Origin: Gonatopus flavifemur
Taxonomy: Eukaryota; Arthropoda; Insecta; Hymenoptera; Dryinidae
Reading direction: 5' to 3'
DNA length: 64,000 nucleotides
Assembly (NCBI GenBank): GCA_018340375.1
Contig: JAFFJZ010000044.1
Location: 806,001 to 870,000 of the forward strand
A program made the position numbers and the translations under genes. The notes below the pieces were generated by a model. The model ran no database searches and had not been told where the DNA came from. It saw only the letters and a program-made list of their open reading frames with translations. Below, piece by piece: positions 1 through 11,281 of this stretch (its first letter is position 1; every line of letters starts with the position of its first letter).

Positions 1-99
1 ATTCAGAGCTTTTTAACACTGACAATGTCATGAAATAGTTCGATTTGGTCCAACATATTAAAAGAATTGCCAATTAAGTTTCCGTTTTTGTATTCATAG

Positions 100-316
100 G
101 AAGATTTGCAGTTGTGGCTACCAGGAGGCACAGACACCAAGGAAACAGCTGGAAATAAAGATGAGAAACTGGAAAAAAGTACAAAAGACAAGCTACATAA
201 AGATAGAGAAGACCTGAACCTTGAGATGGCTTATCGATTACTAAGTCAAGTTGGGGATCAATTTTGCGACCTTCTCCATCAAGAAAAAGATGCTCTGCAG
301 GAACATATGGCAGAAG
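100..316 (+). CDS. Kdm3: Kdm3 exon (first in window)
   Basis: The acceptor is ...tattcatag at 98-99. The exon is open from GAA at 100 (phase 0) and ends one base into a codon before the donor gtgaat at 317. It encodes a charged, helix-prone segment ([13 protein letters not shown], then [20 protein letters not shown]). The split Gly/Ala codon completes correctly with 4524, which links this exon to the zinc-finger exon. Confidence 0.75.
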
Positions 317-3300
317 GTGAATATATATATTTTTAACATCATCTGTGAAATATAAACTGAAATGAGCAAAACGAATCCGAACAATGTTCTTCAAATAACA
401 AAGTATTTAAAAAATTAACTATGAGATTCAAATCTTATTTTCAATACACATTCTTGAAATACATTGATCAAAAAAGAATACTTTGAAGGAAGAAGTCTTC
501 TCAAATAAAACATTTCAAGAAATTGGAAGAAAAATGTGAGATCTTATGATAACTTTTCTCAGAAATTTGATAATAAATACAACTTTCAAATAAATAATGA
601 TAAAGTACCAACTTGAAATTATTATTGAGTTCTGAATATGAATTCAAAATATGAAGAAACCAAATTATCAATGTTTTTTGACATTATGAATTGAATTAAT
701 CATAATCGTCAAGAATCAATAAATCTGAATTTATAGAATAAACTTCAAGTACAGTGAAATATCAATATTTCTCCTCCCAAATGAAATTGATAATATTTTA
801 ACCATTATTTAAAAGGACTTGGGTGGATACTTTTCTTCTGTTCTTTTGTTGTTTGTCTATACTTTTATTACAACGGTTTCCAATTACGAGGTTATTAAGG
901 AGTTACCAGCGTCCCATCCGAGCAAATTTCACAGAGCCTAAATTTCGAATTTCGGAGAAAAAATTTTCTGCTTAGTCGGTGAAAAAAAGGTTGTCTTCGA
1001 AATTCGAAATTCGGTCTCTGTGCCGCGATAGATCAAGCACTGAAGATTATTTGCTGAGAATTCCAGATTTTTTTATGAATTCAGTGCGGAGGTTTCTTAC
1101 CGAGAACATGTTAACTCAATCGGTGAGAATTCTCCGCACTGAATTTATAAAAAGGTCTGACTGAAATTTTCAGGAAATAATTTTTAGTACTTTATCTATT
1201 GCGGTACATCGCTCAAATTTCAAATCTCGAAGAAGAACTTTTTTCTAAGTTGGTAAAAAACAATTTGTTCTTCGAAATTCGAGATTTGAGCGATGTACCG
1301 CAATAGATATAGTACTAAAGATTATTTTCTGAAAATTCCAGACTTTTTTATAGATTCAGGACGAATAATTCTTACCGAGAAAATGTTTCCTCAGTCAGTA
1401 CGCTCATCGCACGTCGGTACGCACTCCGGACAAACATCAAGTAATCATTTATTACTCGAAAAGTCGAAGAGTTGTATTTCTTTATGGCATTATTAATTCT
1501 ATTTTGGGATAATTTATGTCTTTCTGAAATTATTAATTTTTCCCTCTATGAAGGAAAACAATGTAGAGCTTTTATTCCAAGTTTCACTGAATTCCCAATG
1601 GCTGTCCGATTTTTAATACTGTTTTTTTTTCTTTCATATATATATTTATATATAAGGTTACATCAAACTAAGAACCTCACAAAAATGAAAGAGGTTTTAT
1701 ATTTGTAATACATTTTAAAAGGGTAATAATACCGGAATGCTAATCATTTTGTATTGATAACCCTGGCCAACAAATAAGTAACCAATTGGAAATAATTGAG
1801 CGGCTGGATCGAAAAACTCGCCGAGCATTCGAACGTTGGAAAAAGTATTGTCCAAGCCGTGATGTTACAGGCCGAAATCAAAAGTTGGAATTTCGAAAAT
1901 TAGAAAATACTGCGCGATAGGTCTTGAACAATCAATGTGAGTATCCCTTTACGATTTTTTTCCTTGATCAAGAGTTTCCGAGATAAAACATAAAATCTAC
2001 ACATTTTTTTGTATCAAAAATCAATATTTTTCAATATTGAACTCGTTCGAACTCAGTCATTTATCAAGATATCAAGAAAAACTCGATCAATTCTTGTTCG
2101 TAAGATCCGTCCGAAGACGATGATATCCATAAAATTTGTAAAAGTTAATGATAAATTGATAAATTTCTAATCCAAAGTGAAAACCGTGTTCTTGATGCTT
2201 TGGATTGGAAAAGAGGCGGAGAAAGTATGAGCAATGAAAAACTTCCAGCGACAAAGTTGTTCGTTAATGTATAAACTAACTTTGTGGAAAATTTCAGATG
2301 GATTGGACTATTAGTTGTTGAGATATAGCAATTTATTTATTAGCGCGTAAAGGAAATTTGTCATGAGTTCGCGTCGTCTATCGAATGAATGTCAGCGTCC
2401 GCAGCAAAGAAATTTCTGAGGAATAAATGAGAAACTTTCTTTGCCCGAATGATTTTCTCTCAATATCAATAGTTGGTTTGTAAAGACGTTTCAAACAATT
2501 GAATTGTTTATAATCAAGAATCGATTATGAATTTTGCAAAAATCCTTTGATATGCGGATTCTCCGTTTCAAAAAAAGTAAACGTATGTCGAGAAATCGAG
2601 CGTATTCATTCTTTGCTGCGGACGCTGACATTTATTCGATAAACGACGCGAACTCATAACAAATTTCCGTTACGCGCTAATAAATAAATTGCTATATCTC
2701 AACAACTAATAGTCCAATCCATCTGAAATTTTCCACAAAGTTAGTTTATACATTAACGAACAACTTTGTCGCTGGAAGTTTTTCATTGCTCATACTTTCT
2801 CCGCCTCTTTTCCAATCCAAAGCATCAAGAACACGGTTTTCACTTTGGATTAGAAATTTATCAATTTATCATTAACTTTTACAAATTTTATGGATATCAT
2901 CGTCTTCGGACGGATCTTACGAACAAGAATTGATCGAGTTTTTCTTGATATCTTGATAAATGACTGAGTTCGAACGAGTTCAATATTGAAAAAAATTGAT
3001 TTTTGATACAAAAAAATGTGTAGATTTTATGTTTTATCTCGGAAACTCTTGATCAAGGAAAAAAATCGTAAAGGGATACTCACATTGATTCTTCAAGACC
3101 TATCGCCCAGTATTTTCTAATTTTCGAAATTCCAACTTTTGATTTCGGCGTGTAACGTCACGGCTTGGACAATACTTTTCCCCACGTTCGAACTCTCGGC
3201 GAGTTTTTCGATCCAGCCGCTCAATTGAAAATCAGGTGTGTTTTTGTCATTGCACTTATTATTTCTTATTACATCTCATTATTTCTCATCATTTGTTGAT

Positions 3301-6300
3301 TATATAATAGGATTTAAGAGGTACTCTCTGCCAGAAAAGTTGTTCATTTCAGATATTTCAGATTTTTATATTAATTAAAAACATATAAGTTAATTCTTCA
3401 AATTTTCAAAATAATTATATGTAGGAACCAAGTTTACTTGATTTTATCAATTCAGTAAACTAGCCAATACCAACGGGGTTAATCTTAGTGTTAGCGTCTT
3501 CTTCAAAAGGTGTGTAGTATCATTTTGAAGAGATATTAGAGAACGTGAAATTAGCTGAATTTTTCGTATAAGATTTCTCTAAAATATTTAAATATGTCTG
3601 AAAAATTTCATTCAAGTCATATAAGATTTCTCTAAAATATTTAAATATATCTGAAAAATTTCATTTAAGTAATTTTCAAAATTCAAGGCGATCCCAACAT
3701 ATCATCCGAGTAACAATTTTTTCTGCAAGGTTTCTTGGAACTGAATTTATGGAACAGTGAAATTTTCAGGGAATAATCTTCGATACTTTATCAATTACTG
3801 TACAGAGCACAAATTTCAAATTAAAAAAAAAAATTCTTTTTTAATGGCTGAGAAAGAACTTTTTTTCAAAATTTGAAATTCGGGCTCTGTACAGCAATGG
3901 TGATGTACTGCTGATGGCAATTTGTTAAAGTATCAAAGATTATCCTCAGGAAAGTTTCACTGTTTCATAAATTCAGTTCGGAGAAATCTTGCAAATCTTC
4001 ACTCGGATGGTACGCTGGAATCCCCTTAGTTGTTTTTATAATATGAGACAAAATTTGGCATTCAGTTCGAATTTCATTAAGAATATACTAGCGCAATTAA
4101 ATTAGCTAGATTGTTTTCGATGAATCATTTAAAAATACTTGAAAATAATTGAAATATCGATCCGTATAGATTTCCTTGGATCAACAAAATTCATAAAACA
4201 ATGCATTTCAAGAATGTGTACGAAATCCCAAGAATTCCTGAGCTACATTTCTTGAATACTTTTCCATGAACTATTCCCCTTCCTAGGGATATCATTATAC
4301 ACAGATAAGAAAATTATTACAATTATTATATTTTTTTATTCTTCAATTTTTCACTGTTGTAGATCATTGTTTCCATCAAATTTATGTGGTCTTTTACATT
4401 TCATAGATATTCAAGCTGCATGGCTGCTCTTTCATATTTATTTACTCACTTATTTTTGTTTAATTATTTTCCACGCGCATGTTCTTAACGCTTTGAGCAT
4501 CGTTATTGTATTCCTCTTGACAGCGAGTTCGGGGGTTATAGACGGAACAGTGGCGTGGAAGCGAGTAGTCCAAGGAATACGAGAGATGTGCGATGTTTGT
4601 GAAACAACCCTTTTCAATTATCACTGGACTTGCGGCAAATGCGGATTCGTTGTATGCATTGATTGTTACAAGGTAAAAATTCATTTTTACAAGAAAAATA
4701 AATATTTCCATATAATGTGAAAAATTTTAAAAAATTTGTAGTGTCTATGATGAGAAGGTTTTGTTTTTGATATTCTGTGATATACATCATTGTATTATAT
4801 CGAGCTTTTTAACACTGATGATATATCAGTTTTGTTTCTTTCAAACAATCAATGTATATTCGTTTGAACTAATTTTTCATTGTTTTTAAATATGTAGGGT
4901 CGCAAAAATGGAACCATCAAAATTTGGGGTGAAAGTGGGAAAGATAGAGACGATTTCTCATGGCTCCTATGCACCAACAGACAAGCTCATGAATTAGAAC
5001 GTCTTATGCTTACCCAGATCATTGCTGGCGACAGTCTTATGGAGCTTGGAAAACGTCTTCACGAATGTAGAGCGGAATGGGGTATACCTCAACATTGTGG
5101 ATGTTCTTTTATATCTCAAACTGCACCCAATGATCAACTGAGAAATTTAATCAAAGGCGATACAGTGCCTACTCTCAACGGATCTATCAAGACGGAAGTT
5201 AAAGATGAGAAGAAAACTACCGAATCAAACGGATCGTCTGAGAAAAAAGCTAACGGAGAGGATAAAAATTCACCTCTCAATTGGTTAGCAGACGTTGCAT
5301 TGAATCAAGATAAGAACGAAAGTGGTTCCAGTTCTGAGTCGGACGAGGATCACGATGTCAATTATTCGACTTTGAGAGAATTACTCATAAGACCATCTCA
5401 TAAATCGAACGGTAGTGGTTCCAGATCTAATTCTCCAACGAACAATGCTGGCAACACTCCTACACCAAATAATGTCACCAAGTCCAGTAAAAAATCCAAA
5501 TTGGATACATTGGACGAAGTTATATCTAGCGTGATCGAACATAACGTAAAGAAAGAAAAAGATGGTGGTTTAGATGATGAAAAACCAAGAGAATTAAAGC
5601 ACTTTGTGCGAAGATATAAATGGACTCAAAGAGGTCGTGAACCACTCCCTATTAGAATTATGACTTTAACAGAAAGTAAAAGTCTCTATCCAGACGTGCC
5701 TCACTCTTGGCTCTGTGATGGAAAGCTTCTCAGGTTAAATGACCCTAACAATCCTAATAACTACAGAATATTCCAGGATCAGTGGAAACGTGGTCAACCA
5801 GTTATCATATCTGACGTTGCCAAAGCTTTGGATATTAGCCTTTGGCATCCAGATTCCTTCGCCCGCGATTTCGGTGACGAAAAGAATGATCTTGTTAATT
5901 GCATGACGGGTAATTTAGTACCAAATCAACCAATGCGTAAATTCTGGGAAGGATTTGAAAATTGTTCTAAAAGATTGAAAGATGATAGAGGAAATCCTAT
6001 GCTTTTGAAATTGAAAGATTGGCCACCCGGTGAAGATTTTGCAGAATTGTTGCCATCAAGATACGCTGACTTGATGAAAGCTTTGCCATTAATTGAGTAT
6101 ACTCATCGCATGGGAAGATTGAATTTAGCAAGTCGTTTACCTGATTGTTTTGTCAGACCAGATTTGGGACCTAAAATGTACAATGCGTATGGATCTGCCC
6201 TATATCCGAACAAAGGCACAACAAATCTTCATCTCGATATTTCTGATGCCGTTAATGTGATGGTATACGTGGGAATTCCCAAAGATACGGACAACGATGA

Positions 6301-9300
6301 GCATGTCAAAGGTGAGGAATACAGGATTTTCTTATTTCCACGTTTATATTTTTATTCTATTTAGACATTCTATTGATGAGCAATATGTTGATTGTTACAG
6401 AGGCATTAAGAGCCATAGATGAAGCAGGCTGTGATATTTTGACGCGTCGACGTGTTCGCGAACGTGGTGAAGCACCGGGTGCGTTATGGCACATATATGC
6501 GGCACGTGATGCAGATAAAATACGAGATCTCCTTAACGCAGTTGCACTTGAACGAGGTGCTAGACTTGAACCGCATCATGATCCAATTCACGATCAAAGC
6601 TGTTATCTCGATGGACCTCTGAGAGAACGATTGTATCGAGAATATGGTGTTGAAGGGTACGTAACATCATTGATAACCAGGGCAACCGAAAACATGCAAC
6701 AGCATATTTTTTATTCTGCATCTGAAGGACAAATAGCTTTGATATTTATCCATTGCAGATCAAAATGAACCGTTTAAGTCACATTTGTTAGAGCATATTT
6801 TTGCATATTTCATACTTCAGTGCATATTTTAGCATATTTTATAGATGCGTGCATATTTTGGAATATTTTGTGAAAAAGTGCATATTTCAGCATATTTGTA
6901 TTTTTGTCAATGGAAATATATTTCACGGAGCATAACATTCACATTTCCAATCAACATTATCTCAAGTAGAATATTTTCACAAAATATTTTTTGTAATATA
7001 AGTTTATTTTATTACGCCCCAATAAACATTTTTATAAAAGTCTTCTGGAACACTCTAAAAGAAATCTGAAAGAGATCTAAAACATGTCTTACGCAACAAA
7101 TTTAGATATGTTTAAGATGTCTTCCTTCAAAATGTCTTTTAGATATCTTAAAGATATCTTTCTACAAGATGTCTTAAACTTATCTACATTTGTGGCGTAA
7201 GACATCTTTTAGACCTCTTTGAGATATCTTTTAGACTGATCCAAAAATGTTTATTGGGGTGTATTTTTTAAATATTAATTTATTGATTCATTTATTTATT
7301 GGTTTATTCACTCATCTACTTATTCACAAGCTGGGATCACTGGTATATCAAGAATCCAAAACATATTGCTCTGAAAGATACTTGATTCACTTTGATTTTG
7401 ATATATTAAAATATAATTTTCAATCAACATCTCAATAAAAGATGAGTATTGAACTTTTCAAACACATACAAGTAATGCAAGATAGTAACCTGGTTTCCTA
7501 ATTGTGATGTACATTTTTGCATTTAGCTTTTGATCGAAATCTATAAATCGAATCAATTCACAATTGCAATAAAATGTCAACATTATCCTGTCTCAGAAAA
7601 TATGGAATATCTATTCAGATTCAGGATGATTCAGAGGAATTCAGAGCAATTCATCGTGATTCAGGAAAATCCAAAGAAATTCAGAGACTGTTGGTTTTGG
7701 GAAAATTATGTGTCGAACTTTTTAGAAGGATTCAGGGAAATTAAGAAGAAAATAAATTGAATGAAATTTTTGGTTCAAGATTTCAGAGGCATTTAGGGAA
7801 TTCCATAGAGATTTGGAGACAGGTGAGTTGGGGAAAATTGTGCGCTGAACTTTTCAGAGGGATTCAGAGAGATTCGGTGGAGTTCAGGAAAATTCAGAGT
7901 AAAGTGAATTGAGCAAAAGTTTTGTTCCAAGATTCAGAGGGATTCCGGGAGTTTTGGAGAGATTCAGAGAAAGGTAAAGTATGAAAAATTGGGCGATGGA
8001 TTTTTTAGAGGGATTCAGAGAGATTTAGGAAGATTCAGATAGAAATATGGGTTAAATTTTTGGTCGAAAATTTCAAAGGTAGCAAGTTTCAGAGACATTC
8101 AGAGACAGGTGAATATAAGAAAGAATCGTGCATTGAACTTTTCAGAAAGATTCAGAGAAATTCAGAGGAATTCAGAGGAATTCAGAGGAATTCATGGGAG
8201 AATATATTCAGTGAAATTTTGGGTTCAAGATTTCACACAATGACGATAAATTTGTTACTGTGCAGGAGCTTCCAGGTAGTTTAGGAGAGATACAGATACA
8301 CACGGAGAAGAATATATAGGATTGATTACCATTCGCTCCAGTTCTCATCACGACTTTAGAATAGGAGTTGAGAGATGACTCGCGGTCTGGTGATCGTTCT
8401 TATGTTCCATGGTGATGTAAACAGTTTATCACATTCAATCTGATTAGTGTTCGCTAAACATCGACGATAAGGTAAGAGACCCGATAGCCGATCAGTGAAT
8501 ATATACCCGATCAGTCCTCATTTTGCAGATTTTCATTGTTTAACTGTGCAAAAAATCTTAAACCAAAATATTTTTTGTAACTAACGCATCGAAAATCAAC
8601 TTTTTCATTTGAAACTTATAGTTAAATTACTTCATCAATTGACGTAATCATCAAAATGATCGGGTACTAGTCCCTGATCGGGTATAGGGTCTCTTACCTT
8701 AATAACATCGCCTGACATCGATGTTTTACATCGTTTAACGATGTAACATCGACCTGGTTGATGTTCCAATGTTTTTTGTAAGAAACATTGAAACATCAAG
8801 ACATCAAATAAGAACAATGGAATGGGATTATGCTGAATTTGAAATGGCGCTAGATCCCAAAATTTTTATTGGTAAAATAACAACCAATCAGGTTCTAGCA
8901 GCATCGATGTTCGCGATGTTGAACATCGATACCCGTTTATTGGATGACACATCGATGTGCCATCGATGTTTAGTGAAAACTAAATCTGATCTCGGATGGT
9001 CTTATCGCGAATCTGAAATATCTGTCACCGAATTACTATTCTTTCTAGTAACCGTTACCGTATACTTTCCTCAGTGCAGGTGACTTGTTCCTACCCGTTT
9101 CTGTACAGATTTTGTCATTTTAGCCTGTTTCTGTCTGGCATTTTCGACAGGAGCGAATTAGGAACAATTGTGCGGTGTATCTTTCAGAGGGATTCAGAGG
9201 AATTTATAAAAATTCACTCAAATTCAGAGAAAGCTTTGAATTATGAATAAATGAATGAATTAAAATCAATTCAGAAAGACTTCGGAAAATTTCTAAATCT

Positions 9301-11281
9301 CTATTAGAAAAATTCCGAGAGAATCACAGAAAATTGGAGATATTCAAAATGTATCGCTATCTGACAAGTCTCTAACTTCCTCTAAATCACTCTGAAATTA
9401 CTCTGAATCTTTCTGGAAAATGTCCCAAAATATCGAGATTCAGAGAGATTTTTTTGACCAAAGAATCATACTGATGAAAAATTTTGTTCCGATTTTTTCT
9501 CTCACAAACAACACAGTGAATCAAAGATTTTCCATATAAAGGGCATAATTTCATTTTTAGAGTATAGTCAACTCGAATTAGTTCGAGTATGCCAGCAAAA
9601 TTCCTAAGATATTCAAAAATTATTCTTCTAAATATATTTTATCCAACAGTTTTCGTTTTTTAAAAGCTAGCTTGAGGAAGATTTTTCAAAAGTGTCGAAC
9701 ATATTCCTTTTGAATGTTTTTCAGCAATCTTCCTCAAAATGTTTCCCAGAAGATGAAAACCATCGTATAATATTTCTTGCAGGAATCTTCCAAAAGATCT
9801 TTTTTTCAAATTTCAAAATTTCGCTTGTCTAAATCTTGTGTCTCGTGGATGGAAAAAAAATAATGTTCTAAATGTTACTACATTTCGTACTTGAGTAACA
9901 ATATAAGTGAAATAGTGTAATTTTTACAATACAGTGTACACGGAGAAAAAGGGATTCGCTGTGGCAGCGAAATCTACTTTTGCTGGGTTCCTTATGCCAG
10001 AGCAGCAAATTTTTTGCTGTGCCAGCAAACTATTTGCTGTTCCAGCAATCTTGTTAGCTGCGACAGCGAATTTTTAGCTGTGGCAGCAAAAAATGTTTGC
10101 TATCTCAATGATTTGAGAAATCATCCAATTTGGCGCAACATCACATCATAAAACATGAATTTTCACCACACTGTGTTGTAAAAATTATATAATTTCATTT
10201 ATACTGCTAATTTAGTATAAAATGCAGTAATATTCACTGAAAACTACATTTCCCTCCGTGTAAAAGACTTCAGTCAGGACGATATTTTACAATACTGAAG
10301 AATCGCATATTTTTGTGTCATTTGACGAAAGATAACCAAAATTTTGTTCGAAGGAGAAGTGGGTTATTATAGATGATCTACCAATAAATCTTCTCAGATG
10401 ATTCTTTTAAACTAATTTTTCATATGTTCTGCGTACATTCCAAGAATGTAAATTTCCCATATGGTACACCCACTCGAACCATATTTTGAATCATCCATAT
10501 ATTTACTCAATAAGATGTAAATTTTACAACTTTTTTTCCTCAATGTAAAAATTTGTGTTAAAAACCATAAAGTTTGGAATTTTCAGTTAAATTCATGATG
10601 AATTTTATACACATGTGCTGGAAATTAATTTTCTATCCGGTGATCGGAATTTCCTGGTTGCCGCATACAAAATAACGATGATTATTTTCTACTGTGGAAT
10701 ATATCTACATATCTGGAAAGCATATGATTTCATGTTGAAACTATGAAAACTGGTTTTTATGGCACATTTTCAGTACAAAAGACAATTTTTTAAGAGCATA
10801 TTTTTTGAGTATAAAAACCAATTTTTGGGGCATATTTTAAGCGCTTAAAACAACTTTTTTAGAGCATATTTTTGGTTGCCCTGTTGATAACCATATATCT
10901 ATGATGTTTATTTTACATCTTATGTAAGCAGCTGATATTAATTATCAATTCCATTCTTTCAGTTATGCCATTGTTCAGTGCCTAGGTGATGCAGTATTTA
11001 TACCAGCTGGTGCACCTCATCAAGTTCGAAATCTTCACAATTGTATTAAAGTTGCTGAAGATTTTGTATCACCTGAAAATGTATCTCACTGTTTTCATCT
11101 AACTCAAGAGTTTCGTGCACTTTCAGATACGCACACTAATCACGAGGACAAATTACAGATTAAGAATATTATTTATCATGCGGTAAAAGATTCTTTAACC
11201 GTCTTGACCAAAGCGAAAGAAGAAGCCCTAGGAAAATTCAGTAAAGGTAACAATGAAATGAAAGTCAAAGAAGAAACGTAG
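100..11281 (+). CDS. Kdm3: Kdm3-type JmjC histone H3K9 demethylase, 3' five exons (partial, 5' end outside window)
   Basis: Exons 100-316, 4524-4672, 4898-6311, 6401-6656 and 10963-11281 (stop TAG 11279-11281) all have GT/AG borders and join in frame, giving 784 codons plus stop. The second exon encodes a cysteine-rich zinc finger ([20 protein letters not shown] and on to CIDCYK). The third holds an acidic, Ser/Asn-rich linker and then the start of JmjC. The Fe(II) ligands are visible: HLD at 6230-6238 and the distal His of APHQVRNL at 11018-11020. By family knowledge, KDM3/JHDM2 enzymes are nuclear 2-oxoglutarate/Fe(II) oxygenases that remove mono- and dimethyl groups from H3K9. The zinc finger plus C-terminal JmjC order fits KDM3 and argues against KDM4 or KDM5. 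The 5' exons are not in the window. The frame is intact and looks functional despite heavy transposon load in two introns. Confidence 0.93.
897..1430. mobile_element. Palindromic MITE, family A, copy 1 (complex)
   Basis: It starts with aaggagttaccagcgtccca and contains two internal palindromes around 950-1015 and 1215-1300 (cttcgaaattcgaaattcgg type). The right edge is uncertain. Other copies of the family lie at 3685-4027, 32351-32678, 32678-32821, 35705-35802 and 46849-47119. All share ends close to aaggggatnccagngt and an interior of the form 'cttcgaaatt...gggctctgt'. Confidence 0.55.
1794..3226. mobile_element. 1.43-kb foldback element with ~615-bp inverted arms
   Basis: The left arm from aattgagcggctggatcg (1794) to about 2410 is the near-perfect reverse complement of about 2612-3226 (ending cgatccagccgctcaatt). 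The loop of ~200 bp is unpaired. There is no ORF of note. This is a non-autonomous foldback or long-TIR element in the Kdm3 intron. Confidence 0.85.
3568..3673. repeat. Two-copy 53-bp tandem duplication
   Basis: The unit starting ataagatttctctaaaata at 3568 recurs at 3621 with only a few changes. It is a local duplication in the Kdm3 intron. Confidence 0.8.
3685..4027. mobile_element. Palindromic MITE, family A, copy 2
   Basis: The left end aaggcgatcccaacatatca and the right end ggtacgctggaatcccctt are imperfect inverted repeats. The interior contains a second palindrome centred near 3845. It is non-coding. Confidence 0.7.
4524..4672 (+). CDS. Kdm3: Kdm3 exon: cysteine-rich zinc finger
   Basis: The acceptor is ...cctcttgacag (ends 4523) and the donor is gtaaaa at 4673. 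The exon is 149 nt, completes the codon left open at 316 and ends in phase 0. It encodes a Cys/His cluster (C-x2-C, later C-x2-C and C-x2-C, with an HW pair between) matching the atypical zinc finger that precedes JmjC in KDM3 proteins. It is required for activity in family members. Confidence 0.88.
4898..6311 (+). CDS. Kdm3: Kdm3 exon: linker and first half of JmjC domain
   Basis: The acceptor ...aatatgtag ends at 4897 and the donor gtgagg is at 6312. The exon starts in phase 0 and ends one base into a codon. It encodes a Ser/Asn/acidic linker (NSSEKK-like stretches, [10 protein letters not shown]), then a conserved block around [20 protein letters not shown] and [11 protein letters not shown], and the HLD iron ligands. 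The following stop in the unspliced frame at about 6362 is intronic. Confidence 0.9.
6401..6656 (+). CDS. Kdm3: Kdm3 exon: JmjC middle part
   Basis: The acceptor ...gattgttacag ends at 6400 and the donor gtacgt is at 6657. The first two bases complete the Glu codon from 6311. It encodes [20 protein letters not shown] and on to REYGVEG, and leaves GG to be completed by T at 10963. The upstream intron is only 89 bp. Confidence 0.9.
7017..7259. mobile_element. 243-bp MITE (ccccaataaacattttt ends)
   Basis: The left end ccccaataaacattttt (7017-7033) is a perfect inverted repeat of 7243-7259. The interior is a nearly complete palindrome of 'aagatgtctt/agatatctt' steps. It is nested in the hAT-like element. 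Confidence 0.85.
7600..8230. repeat. Degenerate minisatellite of 'gattcagaggaattcagag' units
   Basis: There are many imperfect copies of (g)attcagag with variable spacing. A cleaner run is at 8147-8190, and the motif reappears at 9180-9450. The short ORFs here are by-products of the repeat. Confidence 0.7.
8468..8701. mobile_element. 234-bp MITE (taaggtaagagaccc ends)
   Basis: taaggtaagagaccc at 8468 is repeated inverted as gggtctcttacctta ending at 8701. Internal gatcggg/cccgatc steps pair. It is followed at 8715-8965 by a second stretch rich in catcgatgtt/aacatcgatg steps. Confidence 0.75.
9848..10262. mobile_element. CACGGA-family MITE with 'ctgtggcagcaaa' internal repeats
   Basis: The termini are acacgg...(9938) and ...ccgtgt (to 10262). 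The interior is 6-7 short units of the form 'gctgtgccagcaa' in both orientations. Flanking 9865-9937 and 10165-10250 also pair, which suggests one MITE inside another. Related ends recur at 32825, 42873 and 52538. Confidence 0.6.
10963..11281 (+). CDS. Kdm3: Kdm3 last exon: JmjC C-terminal part and stop
   Basis: The acceptor ...ttctttcag ends at 10962. T10963 completes the Gly codon. It encodes [20 protein letters not shown], with the distal iron-binding His, then [20 protein letters not shown] and a helical tail, ending in TAG 11279-11281. The C-terminal length matches KDM3 family members, which end shortly after JmjC. Confidence 0.92.

Larger units (their letters stand above)
317..4523 (+). 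other. Kdm3 intron packed with palindromic repeats
   Basis: This 4.2-kb intron contains two copies of a MITE family (897 to about 1430, and 3685-4027), a 1.43-kb foldback element (1794-3226) and a 53-bp tandem duplication (3568-3673). I see no coding potential. The ORFs at 979-1496 lie inside the inverted-repeat DNA. Confidence 0.75.
6678..10883. mobile_element. 4.2-kb non-autonomous hAT-like element filling the last Kdm3 intron
   Basis: The ends are cagggcaacc (6678) and ggttgccctg (to 10883), imperfect over about 20 bp. They are flanked by a perfect 8-bp direct repeat TTGATAAC at 6670-6677 and 10884-10891. A CAGGG-type terminus plus an 8-bp target duplication is the hallmark of the hAT superfamily. 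Subterminal GCATATTT-type motifs are clustered at both ends (about 6700-6900 and 10760-10870), as expected of transposase-binding repeats. No transposase is visible. Removing the element and one duplication leaves an intron of about 92 bp, close to the neighbouring 89-bp intron. Several MITEs and a minisatellite are nested inside. Confidence 0.85.
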
